A DNA stretch of 64,000 nt from NCBI RefSeq assembly GCF_001905825.1, contig NZ_LIVV01000001.1, positions 1,378,379 to 1,442,378 of the forward strand, in the 5' to 3' direction. Below, one piece after another: positions 55,113 to 63,659 of this stretch (positions are counted from its first letter, which is position 1; every line of letters begins with the position of its first letter). Origin of the DNA: Streptomyces sp. CB02009 (lineage in GTDB: Bacteria > Actinomycetota > Actinomycetes > Streptomycetales > Streptomycetaceae). The translations under genes were made by a program, and so were the position numbers. Below the pieces are notes generated by a model, which was not told where the DNA came from, made no database searches, and was given only the letters and a program-made list of their open reading frames with translations.

Positions 55113-55499
55113 GTGGTGGTGGCAAGCGAGGTAGAGATCGATCCTCCGACCGGGCTGAGCTCGTCGGAGCCGCAGCCGGGGTTCCGTACGCATCCGGTTC
55201 CTCCGGCATCTGCACCGGCACGGCCGCCGGGTCTCGAGCGCAGCCGACCGGGAGCGACCATGGGGACTCCGCCCAACGATCCGGTCCCGCCAAGTCCCAC
55301 CCCGACCCCGGGTCCCGGCCCGGGCCCGCAGCCGGGCCCCTTGCCCGGTCCGGTACCCGGGCCGGGAGGCCCTGACCCGGTGCCGCCGGCCCCGCCGCAG
55401 CCCGAGCCGGATCCCCAGCCGGGCGATCCGCGACCGGACCCGGGCCCCCACCCCGGCCCACTGCCTGGTCCGGTACCGGCACCGGAGCCGATCACCTGA
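55113..55499 (+). CDS. Proline-rich hypothetical protein
   Basis: A possible 128-aa protein from GTG 55113. The second half is almost only Pro, Gly and Asp (PGPGPGPQPGPLPGPVPGPG-like), expected to be disordered. Overlapping reading frames on the other strand are also Gly/Arg-rich, so the coding strand is uncertain. No domain, signal peptide or clear ribosome-binding site was found. It may be an exposed linker-like peptide or a non-coding low-complexity tract. Confidence 0.4.
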   Translation: MVVASEVEIDPPTGLSSSEPQPGFRTHPVPPASAPARPPGLERSRPGATMGTPPNDPVPPSPTPTPGPGPGPQPGPLPGPVPGPGGPDPVPPAPPQPEPDPQPGDPRPDPGPHPGPLPGPVPAPEPIT

Positions 55500-55655
55500 C
55501 GACGGCCTCTCCTCCGGAGCGCGAGGCGGCCTGTGCCGAAAGGTCATGGACTTCGCGCCCCGGTGGCTCGCGGTGCCCGGGCCCTCGGCGTCCGAGGCGG
55601 GGCGCCGGGGGCGCGGACCCGGACGAGAGGGAGCGCCTGGCTCAGCCGGCGGCGT

Positions 55656-55859
55656 TCAGCTGCCTACGGTGTGCTGGGACACTCGCTTGGCAAGGTCTGC
55701 GGCAAGCCGGCTGGCCGCGTACCCGTGATGCGTGGTGTCGAGGGACACCAGTCTCTGCAGGTAACCGATGGTCTGCAGTACTTCCGAGGTGGTCAGCAGA
55801 GGCAGGCGGGGGTCTTCGGTCTCCGTGTGGTCGCCGGTCATCGGCTCAGCAGTCTTCAT
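55656..55859 (-). CDS. Small hypothetical protein
   Basis: A possible 67-aa protein starting MKTAEPMTGDHTETED with a helical second half (LLTTSEVLQTIGYLQRLVSLDTTHHGYAASRLAADLAKR). The composition is protein-like, but there is no convincing Shine-Dalgarno. No family recognised. Confidence 0.4.
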   Translation of the reverse strand: MKTAEPMTGDHTETEDPRLPLLTTSEVLQTIGYLQRLVSLDTTHHGYAASRLAADLAKRVSQHTVGS

Positions 55860-55952
55860 GGAGGTTGATATTGGCCTGTCGAGGCCCCGGCTGAAAGGAT
55901 CCGCGCCGTCGACAGGCCTCCGGCATCAGAACGTGAGCCGGGACTCCCTGCG

Positions 55953-56318
55953 TCATCCGCGGGAGGCCGAAGGCCCGACCTGGCGCACCATGCGGTACGT
56001 AGGTGCACCCGTCATCCTGGGTTCCGCCTTTCCCGAGGTGAGGCTCTCCAGGGCCGAACCGATGGCTGCCATGCGGCCGTCGGTGTCGGAGTTCTCGACG
56101 AAGTTGCGGTAGTCCGCCTCGCTCTGCCAGGTGACCACGTTGTAGACGCGGGTGCCGTCCGTGCTCACGTGGAAGCGGGCCGAGACGTAACCGGGGTAGA
56201 ACGCCACCCACTTCTTCAGAAGCGGGGCGAACGCCGCCACCAGTTCGTCCTGGGCCTGTGACCCGCCCTCCACGGTGTAGTCGATGATCGAGACGAACTC
56301 CGTCGTGCTACCGCTCAT
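55953..56318 (-). CDS. Antibiotic-biosynthesis-monooxygenase (ABM) domain protein
   Basis: 121 aa ferredoxin-like alpha+beta domain. It starts MSGSTTEFVSIIDYTVEGG, and the middle (FAPLLKKWVAFYPGYVSARFHVSTDGTRVYNVVTWQSEADYRNFVE) is the classic ABM/DUF4188-like pattern with a conserved YPG and W. Such proteins include quinone-forming oxygenases in polyketide pathways and haem-degrading enzymes, but many have unknown function. AGGAGCG precedes the ATG. It is not in the cluster operon. Confidence 0.8.
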   Translation of the reverse strand: MSGSTTEFVSIIDYTVEGGSQAQDELVAAFAPLLKKWVAFYPGYVSARFHVSTDGTRVYNVVTWQSEADYRNFVENSDTDGRMAAIGSALESLTSGKAEPRMTGAPTYRMVRQVGPSASRG

Positions 56319-56498
56319 GACGCGCTCCTGTTGCCGTTGTCCGTGAGGCGGGTGTTCCCCGCTGCACACGATCTTGCTACCTCAAGCGTGATTGAGGTCA
56401 AGGGCGCACGGGTGAGACCGCAGGCGGAGGGCGAAGCGGGCGCATCGGCTGACAGCGACGCCGACGGTACTGGTCGTTCCTGGGGGACTTGGACCATC

Positions 56499-56875
56499 TC
56501 AGGCTGCTGCCATCCATGGAACGCGGCACGAGTGAGGGGCCGTGCCTTCCGGGCACAGGCTCGTGATCACAGCCTTGCGGATCGCCCGTCGCGTCCGCAG
56601 GGAGCACTTCAAGTGAACCCGCAGCTTGCTCGGTTGTCGCGCGCCGCTGTTCTGGGCGGGATGCTCCACGGCCCATTGCCGGACCAGGAAGTCGTACGCG
56701 TCAGTGGTCGTCAGTGCGCTTCCGGTGATCCGTGCGCCCCGTGAGGTCACCGCGCCTTCGACGAGCCTCCTGACCCACGCCACGCCCTGCTCGTCTGCGT
56801 ACAAGCCGAACCGCTTTCGAACTCGAAGGCGACGTCGACCTGCTCGGGTTCCTCGGCACCGCCCCTGCCGGACAT
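56499..56875 (-). pseudogene. Probable frameshifted small gene
   Basis: The start MSGRGGAEEPEQVDVAFEFE (from ATG 56875) and the continuation KRFGLYADEQGVAWVRRLVEGAVTSRG are in different minus-strand frames and join near 56815 if one base is added or removed. The joined product looks protein-like up to ALTTTDAYDFLVRQWAVEH and then degenerates to Arg/Ser-rich sequence. No family recognised. It could be a relic gene or a sequencing error in a real one. Confidence 0.35.
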
Positions 56876-56922
56876 CGCCCCCCGCGCGAGGCAGCGCGAA
56901 CGGGCACCGCATCGCATCCGGA

Positions 56923-58458
56923 TCAGTGCCCCGGGCCGTCCGGGGAGGCACCGGTGGCCGCCCCCTGCCGGCCGGCGGCGGCGGACGCGGTGGCCGAGGT
57001 CCCGCCGGCGGGTGGGCCGCTGCGGTAGAGGACTGCGGTGATGAGCAGGCCTGCGGCGAAGAACGCGGCCGACCACCAGTAGGCGGTGTCGTATCCGTGA
57101 AGCTGCGCCTGGGCGACGTTGGCTTCGTTCGGGGGCCTTCCGTGCAGATAGGCCGTGGTGGCGCTGGTGGCCAGGGTGTTGAGGACGGAGGTGCCGATCG
57201 AGCCGCCCACCTGCTGGCTGGTGTTCACCATGGCCGAGGCAACCCCTGCCTCCGTGCTGAGCACGCCCGCTGTGGCGACGGCGATCGCGGGGGCCATGAC
57301 CAGTCCGAGACCGACGCCGCTGACCATGAGCGGCGGCAGGACGTGGGCGGCATAGGTGCTGCTCAGGTCGAGGGTGGTCAGCCAGGCCATCGCGGCCGCA
57401 GCCAGGCCCATGCCGAGCGGCACGATCGGGCGCGGGCCGAAGCGGGGGACGAGGATGTTCTGGGCGGTCATCGAGGTGGCCACCATCATCGCGACCATCG
57501 GCAGGAACGCCAGGCCGGTCTTCACCGGGGAGTAGCCCAGGGACTGCTGCAGGTAGTAGGTGAGGAACAGGAAGACGCCGAACATGCCCGCGCCGGCGAT
57601 CAGCACCGCCAGGTACGAGGCGCCGCGGTTGCGGTCCGCGACCACGCGCGGCGGCAGCAGCGGATGCGGCGTGCGCGTCTGCCATACGGCGAACACGAGG
57701 AGGAGGACCGCGCCGCCCAGGAGGCACCCCCACGTCGCCGGTGCGGCCCAGCCGTGCTGCTCGGCGTTGGAGAAGCCGTAGACGATTCCGAACAGGCCCG
57801 CGCACACCAGCAGTGTTCCGGGTACGTCCAGCTTCGGGCGCTGGGCGGGAGCGCCCGCGGACAGCACCCGGCTTCCGGCGGTGAAGGCGATCGCCGCGAA
57901 GAACAGGTTCACGTACAGGCACCAGCGCCAGTCGAGGTATTCGGTGAGAATGCCGCCCAGCAGGAGGCCGACCGCGCCGCCTGCTCCTGCTACGGCCCCG
58001 TAGATCCCGAACGCCTTGGCCCGCTCGTCCGGCCGGGTGAACGTGGTGGTGAGCAGCGACAGCGCGGAGGGTGCGAGGAGGGCCCCGCAGGCGCCCTGGA
58101 GTGCGCGGGCGCCGACCAGCATCGGGAAGCCGACGGACGCGCCGCCGAGGGCCGAGGCGGCGGCGAAGCCGACCAGGCCGATGAGGAAGGTGCGCTTGCG
58201 GCCGACCAGGTCGGAGATGCGGCCGCCGAGCAGCAGCAGTGAGCCGAACGCCAGGGAGTAGGCGGTGACGACCCACTGGCGGTTGCCGTCGGTGAAGCCG
58301 AGGTCCTGCTGCGCGGAGGGGAGGGCGATGTTCACGATCGTCGCGTCCAGGACGACCATCAGCTGGGCGAGCGCGACCACGCCCAGAACCGCCCACCGCC
58401 GACGCCCTTCGTCGTGTCCGGCCGTACCGTCCGCGACCGTGGTCCGTGCACCGGGCAT
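56923..58458 (-). CDS. MFS drug efflux protein, DHA2 type
   Basis: 511 aa from ATG 58458 (an upstream start adds 7 aa). About 14 membrane segments. Motif A is GRISDLVGRKRTFLIG, D-rich first helix QLMVVLDATIVNIALPS and motif C-like GAGGAVGLLLGGIL. A GGAAGGCAGG box precedes the start. Probably a multidrug exporter of the EmrB/QacA type. It is unrelated in sequence detail to the cluster's MFS protein at 50875. Confidence 0.92.
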   Translation of the reverse strand: MPGARTTVADGTAGHDEGRRRWAVLGVVALAQLMVVLDATIVNIALPSAQQDLGFTDGNRQWVVTAYSLAFGSLLLLGGRISDLVGRKRTFLIGLVGFAAASALGGASVGFPMLVGARALQGACGALLAPSALSLLTTTFTRPDERAKAFGIYGAVAGAGGAVGLLLGGILTEYLDWRWCLYVNLFFAAIAFTAGSRVLSAGAPAQRPKLDVPGTLLVCAGLFGIVYGFSNAEQHGWAAPATWGCLLGGAVLLLVFAVWQTRTPHPLLPPRVVADRNRGASYLAVLIAGAGMFGVFLFLTYYLQQSLGYSPVKTGLAFLPMVAMMVATSMTAQNILVPRFGPRPIVPLGMGLAAAAMAWLTTLDLSSTYAAHVLPPLMVSGVGLGLVMAPAIAVATAGVLSTEAGVASAMVNTSQQVGGSIGTSVLNTLATSATTAYLHGRPPNEANVAQAQLHGYDTAYWWSAAFFAAGLLITAVLYRSGPPAGGTSATASAAAGRQGAATGASPDGPGH

Positions 58459-58811
58459 CGTGACACCTGCCTTCCTCAAGGCCTCCGCGCGGGCCGAGGG
58501 CGTCGCGGGGGCCGGTATGCCGCCTGTCCCTGTCGATCACAAGGCCCCCGGACGCGGTGCGCCACCGCACACGAGTGCCGGGGGAGCGCGGGGGGACACG
58601 GAGAGCCGGAGCAGGAACGGAAGGAAGAGGCCTCGCCTCCCGCCGGTCAGCGGGTGGGGCCGGCTCCTCTTTGGGGCAGGCGTCGGAGGCGTCGGAGCGT
58701 GCCGGGACTGCCTGGCGGCGTCGGGTGATAGGACTGCGGGTCGCGGCGGTGCGAACAGCACCGCGGCGAGCACGAGGAGCGGCTCGCCGGGGGCACTCCA
58801 TACGGCGGGCC
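58459..58811. other. Stretch without a called gene
   Basis: About 350 bp upstream of the MFS gene. Open frames are Arg-rich shadows. It should hold the MFS promoter; nothing specific is visible. Confidence 0.4.
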
Positions 58812-59002
58812 GGCGTCGTGGCGGCAGACGACGCCGGCTCCACCGAATCCGGCCCCGCCGCCCTCGGCTCCGGCACCCCCAAACTCTCCGCCCAGGCCGT
58901 CACACGCGATCTGCGCCTGCTGCTCCGCGCCCGCGAGCAGCTCCAGGTCCCGCTGATCATCGGCTCCTGCGGCACCTCCGGCCGTGACGTCGGCGTCGAC
59001 TG
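58812..59002 (+). pseudogene. Fragment resembling AtuA/DUF1446-type proteins
   Basis: The + strand reads VVAADDAGSTESGPAALGSGTPKLSAQAV, then TRDLRLLLRAREQLQVPLIIGSCGTSGRDVGVDC. This glycine-rich DAGST.SGP..LGSG...IGSCGTSG order resembles the start of acyclic-terpene-utilisation (AtuA-like) proteins as I remember them. The frame has no proper start and breaks down after about 63 residues, so it is a remnant. Confidence 0.4.
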
Positions 59003-59088
59003 CTGTACAAGAAACAGGCTCAGCCCGACGTCCGGTAACGCGGAGGCTTGGAGGACTCCGGGGTGCTACGGAGTGCGACAATCTGGCC

Positions 59089-59727
59089 GTGTCTGACGAG
59101 TTGTCGCGCTGGTATCGAGGCCGCCTGGTCGTGGGGCCGTTCAGGCCGTTCGAGGCAGGTGAGGTTGAAGCTCTCGAACGGGAGATCGGGCTGCCGTTGC
59201 CGTCTTCCTATCGCTCGTTCCTGGAAGCGGCGGGCGGGAAGAGCCTCACATACTCGGTCCGTTTGCAGGCCTGTGAACCGGAGCCGTTTCAGAGTTTCGA
59301 CGACCTCTACCAGCTCGGCCGTGACGACGCTGGCGAGTACGGCTGGGGCACCCTGCTGGGCGAGTACCGCCGCAGCCGTGATGGGGGGCTCGCCCGCGAG
59401 ATCTCCTTGGCCGGCCTGCTTCCGGTCGCCCGCAATGGCGGTAGCGACACCCTGTTCCTGGACCTGAACCCGGCCACCCATGGCCAGCTCCATGCGTGCG
59501 TGCATGGCATCCCCCACCCGGGCTACCTGTCTAAGGGGGTCTTCGCCCACGTTGCTGACAGCTTCGACACTTACCTCGACAGCCTTGTGATCGATCCGGA
59601 CTTCGCCGAAGACGCGTGGGCGGATGTCGTCGACAGTGACTCCACCGACCCTTGGCGGCGGACCGTCGAGGAGTGGCTGGACAAGGAACTGCCGGGCTGG
59701 CGTGCCGAGCCTTGGGCAGCGGGCTAG
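59089..59727 (+). CDS. SMI1/KNR4 (SUKH) family protein
   Basis: 212 aa from GTG 59089. The SUKH start is clear: FRPFEAGEVEALEREIGLPLPSSYRSFLEAAGG, followed by FQSFDDLYQLG and LPVARNGGSDTLFLDL, ending FDTYLDSL. SUKH proteins often act as immunity proteins against toxins in polymorphic toxin systems, but many stand alone. No toxin gene is seen next to it here. Ribosome-binding site is weak. Confidence 0.82.
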   Translation: MSDELSRWYRGRLVVGPFRPFEAGEVEALEREIGLPLPSSYRSFLEAAGGKSLTYSVRLQACEPEPFQSFDDLYQLGRDDAGEYGWGTLLGEYRRSRDGGLAREISLAGLLPVARNGGSDTLFLDLNPATHGQLHACVHGIPHPGYLSKGVFAHVADSFDTYLDSLVIDPDFAEDAWADVVDSDSTDPWRRTVEEWLDKELPGWRAEPWAAG

Positions 59728-59803
59728 AGCCTCCTGGGGACCGCTTTACATGGCCGGGGTGCGACGGGGTCGGTGGTCGTGGAGTGTGGCCCTCAACGGC
59801 CTT

Positions 59804-59846
59804 TTGGTCCAGACCTCTTGACGATTGGTCTAGTCCTTCCTAGGGT
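59804..59846 (+). promoter_or_regulatory. Chitinase promoter with two dre-like boxes
   Basis: TTGGTCCAGACCT (59804-59816) and TTGGTCTAGTCCT (59825-59837) are near-identical 13-bp repeats 21 bp apart. They flank TTGACG (-35, 59818-59823), and TAGGGT (-10, 59841-59846) follows at 17-bp spacing. Such direct repeats are known in streptomycete chitinase promoters and match the DasR binding core TGGTCTAGACCA, which links expression to N-acetylglucosamine. Confidence 0.82.
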
Positions 59847-59957
59847 CACGGGGACACTGCGGTGGGTGCCGAGGAAGGACACCACGCACTCAGGGACACG
59901 CAGGGTTGACAGGCCGGGGACCACCCCTGCCCGCCGAACCTCACCCGAGGAGTTTCC

Positions 59958-61820
59958 TTGAGTACCCCAACGCGGCGGCGCCGCATCAGATCGGCACAGA
60001 GCATCAACCTGAACAAGCGGTCCAAGGCCCTCGCGGGCGCCACCGCGCTGCTCCTCCCGTTGGCCGCCATGGTCGGCCTCGCCGCCCCCGCAGAAGCCGC
60101 CGCCTCGGCCACCGCCACCTTCGCCAAGGCCTCCGACTGGGGATCGGGCTTCGAGGGCAAGTGGACGGTGAAGAACACCGGTACCACGACGCTCAACTCC
60201 TGGACCGTCGAGTGGGACTTCCCCGCGGGCACCAAGGTCACGTCGGCCTGGGACGCCACCGTCACCAACTCCGCGGACCACTGGACCGCCAAGAACCTCG
60301 GCTGGAACGGCACCCTCGCCCCCGGCGCCTCCGTCTCCTTCGGCTTCAACGGCAGCGGCACCGGCGCCCCCACCGGCTGCAAGCTCAACGGCGCCGCCTG
60401 CGACGGCGGCACCACCCCTGGTGACAGCGCCCCCTCCGCTCCGGGCGCGCCCACCGCGAGCGAGCTCACCGACACCTCGGTGAAGCTGTCCTGGACGGCC
60501 GCCACGGACGACAAGGGCGTCAAGAACTACGACGTCAAGCGGAACGGCACCACCGTCGCCACCGTCACCGGCCTCACCTACACCAACACCGGCCTGACCG
60601 CCGGCACCGACTACAGCTACACCGTGGTCGCCCGCGACACCGCCGACCAGACCGGCCCGGCCTCCGCCGCCACGGCGGTCCGCACCACCGGCGGCGGTGG
60701 CGGCGAGAACCCCGGCGGCAGCGGCAAGATCAACCTGGGCTACTTCACCAACTGGGGCTCCTACACGGTGAAGAACCTGGTGACCTCGGGCTCCGCCTCG
60801 AAGATCACGCACATCAACTACGCCTTCGGCAACGTGCAGAACGGCAAGTGCACCATCGGCGACCCCTACGAGGACTACCAGAAGTCCTACACCGCCGCCC
60901 AGTCCGTCGACGGTGTCGCCGACACCTGGGACCAGCCGCTGAGCGGTCACTTCAACCAGCTGCGCAAGCTCAAGGCGCAGTACCCGCACATCAAGGTCCT
61001 CTGGTCCTTCGGCGGCTGGACCTGGTCCGGCGGCTTCGGCCAGGCCGTGCAGAACCCGACCGCCTTCGCGCAGTCCTGCTACGACCTGGTCGAGGACCCG
61101 CGCTGGGCCGACGTCTTCGACGGCATCGACCTGGACTGGGAGTACCCCAACTCCTGCGGTCTCACCTGCGACACCAGCGGCCCGGCCTCGATCAAGAACA
61201 TGATGCAGGCCATGCGTGCCAAGTTCGGTCCGAACAACCTGCTCACCGCGGCCATCACCGCCGACGGCTCCAACGGCGGCCGGCTCGACGCGGCCGACTA
61301 CGGCGGCGCGGCGCAGTACATCAACTGGTACGACGTGATGACGTACGACTACTTCGGCACCTGGGCCGCGCAGGGTCCGACGGCCCCGCACTCCCCGCTG
61401 ACCTCGTACCCCGGCATTCCCGCGCAGGGCTTCAACTCGGCGGACGCGATCGCCAAGCTGAAGGCCAAGGGCGTCCCGGCCTCCAAGCTGCTGCTCGGCA
61501 TCGGCTTCTACGGGCGCGGCTGGACCGGCGTCACCCAGTCCGCCCCCGGCGGCAGCGCCACCGGCCCGGCGGCCGGCGTCGAGCCGGGCAACCAGTACTA
61601 CAAGGTCCTGAAGACCACCTGCCCGGCCACCGGCACGATCGCAGGCACGGCATACGCGCACTGCGGCACCGACTGGTGGAGCTACGACACCCCCGCGACG
61701 GTCGGCACCAAGATGGCGTGGGCCAAGAGCCAGAGCCTGGGCGGCGCGTTCTTCTGGGAGTTCAACGGCGACACCGCCAACGGCGAACTCGTGAACGCGA
61801 TCAGCAACGGCCTGAAGTAG
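59958..61820 (+). CDS. Secreted chitinase, CBM2-FnIII-GH18
   Basis: 620 aa. A TTG start after GAGGAG gives a basic N-terminus and a signal peptide ending near APAEA-AA. Then a CBM2-type chitin/cellulose-binding domain (about aa 48-155), an FnIII domain (about 160-245, SAPGAPTASELTDTSVKLSWTA), a Gly linker, and a GH18 catalytic domain (from about 255) with DGIDLDWEYP; E395 is the catalytic acid. Extracellular chitin hydrolysis. It is under paired dre-like boxes upstream and ends before a strong hairpin. Confidence 0.96.
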   Translation: MSTPTRRRRIRSAQSINLNKRSKALAGATALLLPLAAMVGLAAPAEAAASATATFAKASDWGSGFEGKWTVKNTGTTTLNSWTVEWDFPAGTKVTSAWDATVTNSADHWTAKNLGWNGTLAPGASVSFGFNGSGTGAPTGCKLNGAACDGGTTPGDSAPSAPGAPTASELTDTSVKLSWTAATDDKGVKNYDVKRNGTTVATVTGLTYTNTGLTAGTDYSYTVVARDTADQTGPASAATAVRTTGGGGGENPGGSGKINLGYFTNWGSYTVKNLVTSGSASKITHINYAFGNVQNGKCTIGDPYEDYQKSYTAAQSVDGVADTWDQPLSGHFNQLRKLKAQYPHIKVLWSFGGWTWSGGFGQAVQNPTAFAQSCYDLVEDPRWADVFDGIDLDWEYPNSCGLTCDTSGPASIKNMMQAMRAKFGPNNLLTAAITADGSNGGRLDAADYGGAAQYINWYDVMTYDYFGTWAAQGPTAPHSPLTSYPGIPAQGFNSADAIAKLKAKGVPASKLLLGIGFYGRGWTGVTQSAPGGSATGPAAGVEPGNQYYKVLKTTCPATGTIAGTAYAHCGTDWWSYDTPATVGTKMAWAKSQSLGGAFFWEFNGDTANGELVNAISNGLK

Positions 61821-61871
61821 CCCCACGTACGACGGCCTGAAGTAGCCACGCGTACGACCACGGGGGAGACC

Positions 61872-61912
61872 ACACAGCCTGCCCGCCCCGACCAGGGGCG
61901 GGCAGGCTGTGT
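61872..61912 (+). terminator. Terminator after the chitinase gene
   Basis: Perfect 18-bp stem (61872-61889 and 61895-61912) with a 5-nt loop, 52 nt after the chitinase stop. Confidence 0.9.
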
Positions 61913-61992
61913 CACGGCTGCCACATGGCGCGGCCGGACCATCGAGCCCAGCGGGTGGCAGAGTGGAGGGGCGCGGACCTGGCCGGGCCGGT

Positions 61993-62220
61993 TCAGGCCA
62001 TCAGGACCGAGTCGTCCTCGGGGCGCGCTCCGGGCAGTCGGTAGCGGGCGGCGATCAGCGCGGCGTCGACGTCCCGGGTTCCGGTGGATATACACAGTGT
62101 GTAGGCGAGGTCTTCCATGCGGATACGCACCTCGTGGCCCCCGTCCTCCGCGTTCAGCAGGCTCAGTGCCTCGTACTCCTCGACCAGCTTGCTCAGTACC
62201 ACGGGATGGGCCATCAGCAC
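61993..62220 (-). CDS. DUF5133 domain protein
   Basis: 75 aa, starting MLMAHPVVLSKLVEEYEALSLL and containing RIRMEDLAYTLCISTGTRDVDAALIAARYRLPG. This is the layout of the small DUF5133 proteins common in Streptomyces, whose function is unknown. Helical and soluble. It lies convergent to the chitinase gene, which is followed by the hairpin at 61872. Confidence 0.78.
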   Translation of the reverse strand: MLMAHPVVLSKLVEEYEALSLLNAEDGGHEVRIRMEDLAYTLCISTGTRDVDAALIAARYRLPGARPEDDSVLMA

Positions 62221-62389
62221 AGTGATCTCTCCTCGCCGCCTGGGTGCCGGTTGCCCGGCTCGAAGCCGCGCCTACCCCGGTTTCCGGGGCGCATGCCGAC
62301 CTCCGGCGGCGTGTCTCTGACACATCACGCACGGACAACCGAATAGTCGGCTGTCCGCGGAGCGCCGCAGTGCCCCCGGAAGGAATCTG

Positions 62390-62746
62390 TCAGAAGGCCG
62401 CAGCAGGCTTCGGGCTCGGGCCGTAGGCGTTCTGGTGCTGCTCGCCTTCGGCGGCGAGGAAGACGATCAGGATGATGCCGCCGACCACGGGTATCAGACC
62501 GAAGAGGACCGACCAGCCGGAGCGGCCGGTGTCGTGCAGGCGGCGGACGGTCACGCCCAGGTGCGGCAGGAGCACGGCCAGGAAGTAGATCGGGTAGAGC
62601 AGCGGGAAGGTGCCGATCGCGAGATCGACCGTCGCGACGATTACCACCGCGAGGATGTTGAACAGGAAGAACATCCAGTGTTCCTTGCGGCGCGCGCGGC
62701 CGCTGAACACCACGTACTTCTTGAGAACTTCGAGATACCAGTTCAT
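62390..62746 (-). CDS. DUF805 membrane protein
   Basis: 118 aa starting MNWYLEVLKKYVVFSGRARRKEHWMF, the family-typical Phe-x-Gly-Arg-Ala-Arg-Arg-x-E-x-W motif. Three to four membrane segments follow (FFLFNILAVVIVATVD, LLYPIYFLAVLLPHL, LFGLIPVVGGIILIVF). RRLHDTGRSGW is the second conserved motif. DUF805 proteins are inner-membrane proteins of unknown function. Confidence 0.88.
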   Translation of the reverse strand: MNWYLEVLKKYVVFSGRARRKEHWMFFLFNILAVVIVATVDLAIGTFPLLYPIYFLAVLLPHLGVTVRRLHDTGRSGWSVLFGLIPVVGGIILIVFLAAEGEQHQNAYGPSPKPAAAF

Positions 62747-63198
62747 TTGTCCCCCATCGACTAGGTGTGGCGAGCGGAAGCCCGTCCCCGCGCGACATTC
62801 CTGCAGGTGCGGTACAGCGCTGCGAAGCGTAGGGAGCGCTCGAACGCGGTGGAGCAGTAACCAGCCAGGCAGGGACGGCAGTTTGGGACTCCGGGGTCGT
62901 GCCGTCGCCTGCGACACCACTCATGTCTTCGAACGGCGCGATGTACGGAGTGAGGGACGCCGAACCCTGCACGAACATCGGTAGGAATGCGACGGCGCTT
63001 TGTCGGCAAAAACCCGTTCGTAGGAGGAGTGCGGCGGCACGTTTACCCGCGCACTCCACCTCCGGTTCGGCCGTCTGAACGGCTCGATCTGCTCGGCCTT
63101 GAGGGTCGGCTGACAGACAGTGGCGCCGTACAAGCGGCAGGTAGCGTGATCAGCCGAGAACATCGAGTCGCATCGGCGGGCTAGGGAAAGGGCGGCCT
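62747..63198. other. Intergenic stretch, nothing identified
   Basis: About 450 bp between the divergent DUF805 gene and the hypothetical gene at 63199. Open frames lack domains and good ribosome-binding sites. Promoters are expected but not located. Confidence 0.4.
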
Positions 63199-63588
63199 GT
63201 GTCGCACGGAATGGTGAGAGCGAGCGAGTTGGTGACCGAGTCCGAGGTCGAACTGCTGCGCCGTGCGCTCCTGGAATGGGGTGGCCCCGCACGCTGCAGT
63301 GATCAACTTGCCGTAGGCATGGGCTTCGCCGGCGAGCAGGATCTGCTCGACCAATGCCGAAGGCTCCGGAACGCACTCCGTGTGGACGCCCCCCTTGGCG
63401 CAGCAGACTGGGCACGGACACTTCTTGCTACAGAGATCGTCTTCGTCAGCGACCTCGCCGGCTCGGGTGTTGAATGGCAAACAACCACGGGGCGCGACGA
63501 CGAGGCGACGATCAGGGTGCTGCGGGTGATCCAGCGGAAACTGGCGCGGATCGTCAGCCCCTACTACGGAAGGCTACCGAGCGAGTAG
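63199..63588 (+). CDS. Conserved-looking hypothetical protein
   Basis: 129 aa from GTG 63199, with GAAAGGG about 8 nt upstream. It is largely helical (ASELVTESEVELLRRALLEWGG, LLDQCRRLRNALRVD, DEATIRVLRVIQRKLARIV). No family or motif recognised. Composition and codon use fit a real gene. Confidence 0.6.
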   Translation: MSHGMVRASELVTESEVELLRRALLEWGGPARCSDQLAVGMGFAGEQDLLDQCRRLRNALRVDAPLGAADWARTLLATEIVFVSDLAGSGVEWQTTTGRDDEATIRVLRVIQRKLARIVSPYYGRLPSE

Positions 63589-63659
63589 CGCACAGGGCCG
63601 CTCGGTCAGCTTCCACGCCCTCAGGTCGGAGTGGAAGGCGCGGGGAGTACAGAGATCGT

